DNA of 64,000 bases from Pomphorhynchus laevis (taxonomy: Eukaryota > Acanthocephala > Palaeacanthocephala > Echinorhynchida > Pomphorhynchidae). Below, piece by piece: positions 58,756 to 64,000 of this stretch (positions within the stretch are counted from its first letter, which is position 1; each line of letters starts with the position of its first letter). Both the position numbers and the translations under genes were made by a program. The notes below the pieces were generated by a model, which saw only the letters and a program-made list of their open reading frames with translations, had not been told where the DNA came from and did not search any database. The stretch is taken from the NCBI GenBank assembly GCA_012934845.2, contig WNNJ02001801.1, positions 62,001-126,000 on the forward strand, given 5' to 3'.

Positions 58756-61700
58756 ATGTCTATGGTAAAATGGCTGGAATCTGCTGGTGTGCGTTTATCA
58801 ATACCAGAAACATCATCCGATTGTGGCATAAATGGGCAGGATATAATAATGTTTGATCAGGAGCGTGTTCTGCAACAGCTGACCAAATATTTAACAGATG
58901 GAGGTCAAGATTTCATAAATGAAATATCTAATCAATTAGACAGCCTATTCGGCCAGCGAGCATTAATTTGTTTAAGCCCAACACACTGCGTTGACGATCA
59001 ATGTCTTCGTGGTTCCCAGCAATGTAGTGTTTGTTCAATTTTGCTACGAATATCGGTTAGTTTTCACGAACGGGTGTCTGATATTCTTTTAAATCTATCT
59101 GCACTGCATTTAACTGGAGATCACAGTAGTTCCAAATGTTCACCATGCTTGACTCGCCTAGCAGTACAACATTTACTGCTAGCTTATGAAACAACACCAT
59201 CAGTGCTAGTCGATCAGTGCTTTAAGCTTACCATAATTGCATCCAAGGATACAGAAATGTGTGATTTCCTTTTAACAAATACAATACGAATGTATCCTAA
59301 TTGTGATTTGGTATTTTCAAAATTACTGCAATTTTGGGACTGTAAAGGGTCACACGTTGCATCAATTATGTCTTGTTTTGCATTGTACGCAAACGACTAC
59401 GTTCCGTTTCATAACTTATTAATTTCTAACTTACACAATAATGCCCTAGCGGAAAATTGGAGAATCGATGTAATTTCATTTCTATTTAGATATTTGTCTA
59501 CTTCACGCATAAATTGCGACGTTCTGCCGTTTCTGTGGTCAAACGATAAAAACTTATTTAAGGCTATAAAGTCCGTACTTGCTGATCCGATTACAAGCAA
59601 ACGATGTCGGAGTTTACTTTCTAACATGTCAAAGCCAGATCGAATTCCTAAAGAAACTGACATAGCTTTAGCTAGCATATGCTGTCATATTACAAACTGG
59701 TTTCCAATTAAATTGTGTGCTATGTTAAAGATCAACAGTGCAACACCCGCAAGTATCGTTTCTTGCTTGGATGCAGAAAATCTACAACATTTTATTGAAC
59801 TAATAAAAAAATTTCAAAATCAATTTAGTCCACAGTTTATACTTGATGCTGTTCATATTTTACCTATAGAAAACATGATTTCTATCATAAATAGGTCACC
59901 ACAGCGTTTTACGATTCTCAAATCAGTTTCACCCACATACTTCCCCAATTTGATACATTCATTTACCGTTGAAGAAGCTTTGTATTGGTTTAATAACAAC
60001 GAACATACGTCGATAGTTCCTTCGTCAATGCCCAATACATCAATGGCCAGCCAATACTTAAAAGATAACATATACAAACTTAGTCACCGAAGTGAATGCG
60101 CACAACCTGTAATCGCATCACTTGTTGTTCACATTCTATACGGTAATGAACCGGATATATTATTAAATAACTTTATCAGTTGTATTAGTCTTTTAAACCG
60201 TATTGTGCTTTACGACACTCTTGCCGAGCAGAACGTAAATTTATATAGTAAATGTCCCAATTTTATGAAATATATTTCTGCAATCTTCAATGACAATAAC
60301 TTATCTGATAGCAATATTACGAAAATCGCTGCAATTAAGGTTGAAGAAGAAAATCAAGCAAATTATTGCTTACTTTTGCCATCGTTAAAGCTATATTGGA
60401 AGCAATACAGCGGCCAAAATAAATTTCCGAATTGCCCCTCCAACTGTTCTACGTTATTTAGGTTTAACTACTTAATAGAGAAATTCAACTGCTGCGTACT
60501 ATCGTGCTTTCAACCTACAAATCACAAGGATGACGAGGGCAGTGGTTCACATGTTGAGGACAAAATATCCACTGCCGACTGGCGGCAACATTTTGATACT
60601 TTGAACAGAATCTGGGAACAGATCTGTATTCTAGCGGAGAGCGATGAAGAATACAATAAGCATCCAATAGTAGAACAGATTACGTTTAGTCCATTGAACA
60701 GTGTAAACAACATAGTGTCAGGAAGTATTGGTGCTTCTAGTTCTTTTTGCAACGAAGCAAAATCATTCATTCCCAAATCGTTTTCCTCGTACTTAGAATT
60801 TTTTCGACCCCACCCATATTTTCGTGATCTTAATTTAAAGGCGATTCATAAATGCTTAGAGGTTGCGGCTTCTGAAATATTAAACATGAAAAGCGCTTGC
60901 CTCACTCGTTCAGCAGCGATTTGCGAGGAGGAAATTGATATTTCAACTGGATTGGTGGTTCTTATTCTAGCTTTGATATGTAAGGTATCTAATAGAACAA
61001 ACGGACAACGATGCCTACTTTTAAAACAGCCTTATTTTTTAAAAGAATTAAACAAATATTTTGCTTGTATTTTAAACACATACTTTTCTCATATATCGTC
61101 GCCCTCCTCTGCTTGCGATGAATTTAGTCAGTCAGAGTCTCAAAAGCAACCACACGATCTATTACAATATTCACAGTTATCTTTAAGTCTGGATCATTTC
61201 GAAGTAAAATCATTATTCTGTAGTTTCTTAAATATTATCTTAGCATCATTTGATTCAGACGACAAATCGGAAATGCTAGCCTTGTTCACAGAAATGTTCA
61301 GCAACGTCATTACGATATCAGAGATTGAACCCGATGAGCCGCTCACTGGATTACTAAAAAGCGCATCAGATCAGCCGCGACAACAACTTAGTTTTCAAGA
61401 TGGTAAATCAATTATCAACAATTGCTCACTCGATACATTAATACCTATACTTGAATGCTCTTACCATTTGAAATTAAGTACTGCTAATATGCTAGACGAC
61501 ATTCTTTTCTCTGATAAAGGGTGGCAACATCAACATAGCAAGCTTACGAATAATAGCATTAATGAAATATATACACGCTTATTAAATTTGCGGTTGAAGG
61601 ATAAAATAAATCTTTATCAGTTTGTTGATAAAGCCCTCACTGAAAAGTTAGTCGTCAGTTCTACTGCCCACCAAACTCAGCAATCGAAAAAGTTTGATAT

Positions 61701-62421
61701 TGACAACGACCTTAAAATCAGCTTATTGTATTTCAAGGTTTTGAACAAATTTATTCCTGAATTAAGCGATTTCAGATGCTTTAACGAATGGTCTCATCGT
61801 ATTGGATGGTTAAATACTCTGATTTTGTTTGTTAAACAATCTCCGAAACACGATGAACTCGCGTCTGAATTGTTTTCTAGAGCTTCGTTAAAGTTTATTC
61901 CTGCGATACTGAAACACTTTGTTCCTTTAATCGAACTTCGGTTATCGGAAGATCCTGATCGATGTCTCGATGTTTTACATAGATTGCAATCTGGAACCAG
62001 ATTTCTCCAACATTGTTGTGTACATTTAAAATGGTCTGGAAATAAACGCAACGCGCTAGGTAAACTTATTCCAAAGTCGCGTCGAAACCTCGAATCTATA
62101 ATATATCGAGTGCAAAAGGCTATCCGTTTAAATTCGATGCAAAGCGCATTTACTTGTGGCCAGTTGAAATGCAGAAAAATTACAGGGGAAGAGATCTCTT
62201 CACAAATAGCCGTGTTAGAAGAATACTCAACCGTTGACGAAGAAGTGACCGATGGTATTGACGAAGATAACGAAAGTGAAAGTAGTGATAACAGTGATTG
62301 TGTTGATGCTAGTGGTGTGGAAAATAGCTTCGGATGCCTTCAATCAACAGGATTTAGTGATAAAGAAAATGACGGTGTTAATGACCCTGAGGACATCAAT
62401 ATGATAGCAGATAAATATTAA
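58756..62421 (+). CDS. FANCD2: Fanconi anaemia group D2 protein homologue
   Basis: Nuclear scaffold protein that pairs with FANCI, is monoubiquitinated by the core complex and clamps DNA at interstrand crosslinks. One uninterrupted frame of 1221 codons; a TAA two codons upstream makes ATG 58756 the first possible start. The N-terminus (WLESAGVRLSIPE, then GQDIIMFDQERVL) aligns with the start of the folded part of vertebrate FANCD2. HPYFRDLNLKAIHKCL (about residue 689) and SLDHFEVKSLF fit the middle. The C-terminal 1031-1150 match is strongest: FIPAILKHFVPLIELRLSED, TRFLQHCCVHLKW and CGQLKCRKITGEEISSQ, then an acidic tail. Mostly predicted helical repeats, no enzyme motif. Shorter than human (about 1450). 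No introns. The usual K561 context (YKLIGIIGA in vertebrates) is not visible; K523 in NITKIAAIKV is a weak candidate. Confidence 0.9.
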   Translation: MSMVKWLESAGVRLSIPETSSDCGINGQDIIMFDQERVLQQLTKYLTDGGQDFINEISNQLDSLFGQRALICLSPTHCVDDQCLRGSQQCSVCSILLRISVSFHERVSDILLNLSALHLTGDHSSSKCSPCLTRLAVQHLLLAYETTPSVLVDQCFKLTIIASKDTEMCDFLLTNTIRMYPNCDLVFSKLLQFWDCKGSHVASIMSCFALYANDYVPFHNLLISNLHNNALAENWRIDVISFLFRYLSTSRINCDVLPFLWSNDKNLFKAIKSVLADPITSKRCRSLLSNMSKPDRIPKETDIALASICCHITNWFPIKLCAMLKINSATPASIVSCLDAENLQHFIELIKKFQNQFSPQFILDAVHILPIENMISIINRSPQRFTILKSVSPTYFPNLIHSFTVEEALYWFNNNEHTSIVPSSMPNTSMASQYLKDNIYKLSHRSECAQPVIASLVVHILYGNEPDILLNNFISCISLLNRIVLYDTLAEQNVNLYSKCPNFMKYISAIFNDNNLSDSNITKIAAIKVEEENQANYCLLLPSLKLYWKQYSGQNKFPNCPSNCSTLFRFNYLIEKFNCCVLSCFQPTNHKDDEGSGSHVEDKISTADWRQHFDTLNRIWEQICILAESDEEYNKHPIVEQITFSPLNSVNNIVSGSIGASSSFCNEAKSFIPKSFSSYLEFFRPHPYFRDLNLKAIHKCLEVAASEILNMKSACLTRSAAICEEEIDISTGLVVLILALICKVSNRTNGQRCLLLKQPYFLKELNKYFACILNTYFSHISSPSSACDEFSQSESQKQPHDLLQYSQLSLSLDHFEVKSLFCSFLNIILASFDSDDKSEMLALFTEMFSNVITISEIEPDEPLTGLLKSASDQPRQQLSFQDGKSIINNCSLDTLIPILECSYHLKLSTANMLDDILFSDKGWQHQHSKLTNNSINEIYTRLLNLRLKDKINLYQFVDKALTEKLVVSSTAHQTQQSKKFDIDNDLKISLLYFKVLNKFIPELSDFRCFNEWSHRIGWLNTLILFVKQSPKHDELASELFSRASLKFIPAILKHFVPLIELRLSEDPDRCLDVLHRLQSGTRFLQHCCVHLKWSGNKRNALGKLIPKSRRNLESIIYRVQKAIRLNSMQSAFTCGQLKCRKITGEEISSQIAVLEEYSTVDEEVTDGIDEDNESESSDNSDCVDASGVENSFGCLQSTGFSDKENDGVNDPEDINMIADKY

Positions 62422-62935
62422 TAGCGTGTAAATTACATAAACGTTAATTGTATAATACGTATGTACTTCATTATAGCAATATCATAGGATGATCGTATAA
62501 ATATTACATATAAGCATTTCATAAAATCTGATATTTTTGGAAATATATCACACATATGTTTTCTGATCCGTTATCCCTTGATGCAAGATTACATAATTCT
62601 CCTTGCATATTGTATTTCATTTGCTACCGCACATTACATTTGTAAATCAATATAAAGTCTGCATTTACTGTTTTGGTTACGAATATTATGAAGAATAACG
62701 ACTACCACTAATTTAAAGTAATTTAATTTTGTTCAAATTACACCATCTATATGTAAATGTGTATTATTAAATTTGAGAATGTTATATAGTTAATCTTTTT
62801 GGTGTTCTTGTGTTATTTATAATTACGTTACTATACAATTCATCAAAAGGCGTTTACATCAAGCGTTACTTTATTATAATTTTTAATTATAATATTTATT
62901 ATAATTAACAATTTATTATAATCAGAAAATGAACA
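62422..62935. other. Downstream region of FANCD2
   Basis: AT-rich 3' flank. No AATAAA close to the stop and no poly(A) tract, so no sign that the gene is a retrocopy. Nothing else recognised. Confidence 0.45.
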
Positions 62936-62939
62936 TAAA

Positions 62940-63660
62940 AATCAAATCAACTACCTGAGTCTACGTATTTAATATAATTATAAAATAAACAAAACATAAT
63001 AATGCTAAATCAAAATTTAATAATTAAATAATAAAATAAATAATTGTTATAAGATTTTTTATAATTTATATCAAGTTAAAATAAAAAATTGAAATTTAAA
63101 ATAAAAGTCATTTTTATGAATTGACTAATAAATAACAGACGTTGTATCAGAATAAGAATTAGAGGTCATCAGGAGGAACTGCTATGCTATCAGGTTTCGG
63201 CCCCTAACTCCTCTACCCAACATAGCAGCGGGCCAAATACATGCTAATGATGTATTTCCTCTGAAATAACTATCTAGTATCTTATTCTAATACAAAGTAT
63301 ATTATTTATTATCCATCCATAAAAATTTGCCACTTAAGAGTTTAAATTTATTCTTTATATTATTGTGTTGATTTATATATTTTACTATTTTCTGCTTGAT
63401 GTTATTTTTATAGTAACCTAGTTTAAAATATGTATCTATTAAATTATTTAAATGATTTTGAAGAAAGTCAATATCATTACATATTGTTGCAATTCTTAAA
63501 ATTTCATTATTTAATGTATTATATTTTATATTATATGGTATGCATGAATGCTCATGCAAAAATATGTTTCTTGTAAATTTAAATATGTCATCTTTACGAT
63601 ATAAATTAATAGTAGTTTTAGTTAATGTGATTAACTAAAACTACTATTAGTTAATGTAAC
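62940..63660 (-). mobile_element. PLE family D 3' part
   Basis: Minus strand: an 85-codon frame (63302-63559) with HEHSCIPYNIKYNTLNNEIL and HLNNLIDTYFKLGYYKNNIK, like the thumb region after PLE-type RTs. It is followed by the structured tail (63156-63232) and the terminal TACGTAGACTCAGGTAGTTG at about 62953-62972. It is the least damaged copy of this coding end in the window. The left part of the RT is missing here. Confidence 0.65.
63156..63232 (-). ncRNA. PLE family D tail structure, third example
   Basis: On the minus strand CTGCTATG pairs with CATAGCAG. GAGTTAGGGG (63201-63210) pairs over ten positions, including two G-U, with CCTCTAATTC (63156-63165). GAAAC lies in the loop and CTGATGA just before the second pairing. 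Confidence 0.55.
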
Positions 63661-64000
63661 ACTCCAAATGTGATTAAAGTCAAACTTGTAAAATGCTTGA
63701 TTAAATATTAATTTTGCAATAATAAAAATTATTGCAAAACTTTGGATGAGAGGTTACCAAATGTGATACACTTGATTGCCGCCGAGAGGTCCATACAACC
63801 GTTAAATAAATTAAAGGTTATCTTGAGCGTAGAAATGTATAGTTGAAATCCACAGAAAAAATTATAGAGCACATGCTATCATGTTTTGTAATCATCTTTA
63901 TGTATAAATGTCCAAGAGTGATAATATCGTTCTAAAGATATTTGTATGTAATAAGACAGATCTCATGGGGAACCAGCAATAAACACAAGGAGACTACCGA
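63661..64000. other. Unassigned stretch to window end
   Basis: A hairpin TTTTGCAATAA/TTATTGCAAAA lies at about 63713-63740. No gene recognised. Confidence 0.45.

Noticed and set aside
58756-62421. Integrator subunit 5 or another helical-repeat protein
   Set aside because: The N-terminal block, the HPYFRDLN segment and the C-terminal TRFLQHCCVH..GEEISSQ region fit FANCD2 far better.
58756-62421. Retrocopy (processed pseudogene) of FANCD2
   Set aside because: The frame is intact and no poly(A) tract or flanking duplication is visible, though lack of introns leaves it possible.
1-64000. tRNA, rRNA or CRISPR arrays
   Set aside because: None seen by eye; the tandem arrays present are retroelement tails or simple repeats.

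Overview
This is AT-rich nuclear DNA from an invertebrate animal. One host gene is convincing: an unspliced 1221-codon FANCD2 homologue (Fanconi anaemia pathway) at 58756-62421 (+). Nearly everything else I can identify is transposable-element sequence, mostly broken and often nested. The element mix (RTE, Jockey/I-like, L2/CR1-like and Penelope-like retroelements plus a Merlin DNA transposon) fits many invertebrate phyla. The RTE looks like copies I associate with nematodes and other worms, but I would not fix the phylum from this window.

Layout. 1-5860: fragments of an L2/CR1-like LINE ('family A'), one 5'-truncated copy of a Jockey/I-like LINE ('family B') and a Penelope-like element (PLE) scrap. 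6055-11908: small ribozyme-type repeats, including a retrozyme-like tandem/inverted unit (6846-7859), a canonical-looking hammerhead ribozyme (9792-9838, minus strand) and a head-to-head palindromic element (10691-11908) with another palindrome inside it. 11923-14840: unassigned AT-rich DNA. 14911-18455: a long decayed family B copy. 18755-24180: PLE, RTE and other LINE fragments. 24660-28770: a PLE split by a nearly full-length RTE LINE (25445-28478). 31543-32720: a PLE 3' part with three tandem tails. 33402-36443: a Merlin transposon with 908-bp terminal inverted repeats. 37163-38520: a CR1-like LINE with an undamaged reverse-transcriptase frame. 38666-50219: further family A and B copies, and a PLE with a GIY-YIG endonuclease split by a family B insertion. 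50232-58307: a palindromic element into which two full-length family B LINEs inserted separately, each with a target-site duplication. 58756-62421: FANCD2. 62940-63660: another PLE 3' part.

Family B is the dominant element. ORF1 carries CCHC knuckles. ORF2 is an apurinic-type endonuclease plus reverse transcriptase (YADD) ending in a TTA/TTTA-rich tail. The copy at 54309-58153 is the least damaged.

The most unusual content is a set of hammerhead-ribozyme-like motifs and palindromic elements, which I link to PLEs. At least three insertions share one architecture: a head-to-head inverted repeat, hammerhead words in or near the arms, a short one-sided tail and a 12-14 bp target duplication. A separate PLE family carries a conserved tail with a possible pseudoknot supported by compensatory changes between copies. 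All structures were found by eye and no search was run.
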